From Actinokineospora fastidiosa (lineage in GTDB: Bacteria > Actinomycetota > Actinomycetes > Mycobacteriales > Pseudonocardiaceae), in contig NZ_BMRB01000007.1 of assembly GCF_014648415.1 (NCBI RefSeq), forward strand, positions 62,001 through 126,000: a stretch of 64,000 nt of DNA, written 5' to 3'. Below, in pieces: positions 63,272 to 64,000 of this stretch. The notes under the pieces were generated by a model, which saw only the letters and a program-made list of their open reading frames with translations, was not told the origin of the DNA and searched no databases. The number at the start of each line of letters is the position of its first letter. Position 1 is the stretch's first letter. Position numbers and translations under genes: made by a program.

Positions 63272-64000
63272 GTTGTCTTGTCGATCGACAGGAGGAATTC
63301 GGCCCAATTGGTGGGGAGGCGGAGGTACTGGGTGGCGTTGCGGAAGCCGGACGTGGTGTCGGGGGACTGGGTAAGGGCGGCCAACGCGGTCTTCCAGGCG
63401 GTGTCGCCGATGACGGTTCCGGCGGGTGGGCGCCACACGTCCGGGTGGTTTTCGAGGGCGTTCAGTTGGACCTCCTTTGGTGCGTCGGGGAGGTTAAGGC
63501 CGCGGGTGGCCAAGGTGGGGAGGTGGACGGGTTGGTCGTTCTGGAGTGTGCGGATGACGTCGATCCAGCGGTACGCGCCGGATTGCCATTCGTGTTCGGT
63601 GCCGTTGCAGAAGGTGCGGTGTCCGTCGATGGCCATGAGCATCGTCGCGGCGACGTGTCCGATGAGCCGTTCCGGTTGGTAGTGCTCGGAGAGGCCGGTG
63701 TAGCGGGAGGCTACGGACTTCTCCACGCGGTGGCCGATGGCGCATTCCAGGGTGCGGCGGTTGAGCGTGGCCAGTTCGTCGAGCCAACGCTTGTCCGGTC
63801 GGGGTGTCGGGTGGCCGGTTACGTGGGCGATTACCACCAGTTCGGTCCACAGCACGAGTCTGGGCCCGGAGGCGACCCGTTCGGCGGTGTTGATCTCCCG
63901 CAGGGAGCACGCGCCCTGGGTGCGGCAGGCAAGTCCGCAGCCCGCTCCCCGGGTGCGTGACCGTCCTACTGATGGGCCTTCGGCGGGTGCTTCACGGTCC
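63268..64000 (-). CDS. Partial protein of unknown function, coupled to the toxin gene
   Basis: Runs off the right edge of the window; about 243 residues are visible. The visible part begins near AEGPSVGRSRTRGAGCGLAC, with four Cys in CGLACRTQGACSLREI (possible metal site), then LVLWTELVVIAHVTGHPTPR, a helical middle (LIGHVAATMLMAIDGH) and the end LPTNWAEFLLSIDKTT. Its TGA overlaps the toxin ATG. The first gene of a toxin operon often encodes a carrier, chaperone or secretion partner, but I do not recognise this family. Confidence 0.6.
   Translation of the reverse strand, partial: DREAPAEGPSVGRSRTRGAGCGLACRTQGACSLREINTAERVASGPRLVLWTELVVIAHVTGHPTPRPDKRWLDELATLNRRTLECAIGHRVEKSVASRYTGLSEHYQPERLIGHVAATMLMAIDGHRTFCNGTEHEWQSGAYRWIDVIRTLQNDQPVHLPTLATRGLNLPDAPKEVQLNALENHPDVWRPPAGTVIGDTAWKTALAALTQSPDTTSGFRNATQYLRLPTNWAEFLLSIDKTT

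Noticed and set aside
1-64000. CRISPR arrays, rRNA genes or complete tRNAs
   Set aside because: No regularly spaced direct repeats, no rRNA sequence and no complete tRNA cloverleaf were seen on either strand; only the half tRNA-Pro at 45064.

Overview
High-GC DNA with GTG/TTG starts, chains of genes coupled by 4-bp stop/start overlaps, Lsr2, WXG100 proteins and many eukaryote-like signalling domains points to an actinobacterium, most likely of the Pseudonocardiales (inference from gene content, not from a search).

Layout. (1) 0-7.6 kb: a LysR regulator, an ArsR repressor, and a putative C3/C4-metabolism locus: PEP carboxykinase (3' frameshift), a malic-enzyme-like protein without its catalytic motifs, and a SulP carrier preceded by a decayed second arsR. 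Four copies of a 16-bp palindrome TTGC-N8-GCAA (one with a single mismatch) sit in front of these units and suggest one ArsR regulon. (2) 8-20.5 kb: secreted thermolysin-like protease; a NarL-type two-component pair divergent from a MacB-like ABC transporter; an OmpR-type pair followed by a GerMN-like lipoprotein; an OafA-type acyltransferase with an SGNH tail; Lsr2. (3) 20.8-23.4 kb: a TIR protein and a STAND-like ATPase, translationally coupled and sharing a short GxVHxGSGSI motif, probably a defence pair using amyloid-type signalling. (4) 24.1-44.5 kb: an almost fully coupled run of 11 genes: WXG100-fold protein, unknown, PP2C phosphatase, FHA protein, Ser/Thr kinase, giant Ig-like/FN3 surface protein, MoxR ATPase, DUF58, transglutaminase-fold protein, FHA-FtsK/SpoIIIE (EssC/EccC-like) ATPase and a WXG100 protein. 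This is a type VII-like secretion locus merged with a PFNA-type (kinase/FN3/AAA/DUF58/transglutaminase) cluster. (5) 44.5-64 kb: an accessory, decaying region. It starts at a 3' half of tRNA-Pro(GGG) with its own terminator and holds broken membrane-protein genes, an ABC transporter operon split by a polymorphic-toxin tip plus immunity gene, tyrosine-integrase and Lsr2 remnants, an IS256-type remnant, an unusual histidine kinase/receiver pair, and at the right edge a coupled operon with a PD-(D/E)XK-type toxin and an Imm49 immunity protein.

Many genes between about 45 and 61 kb, plus PEPCK, carry single-base frameshifts. Real decay and base-calling error cannot be separated from the sequence alone, so these are flagged individually.
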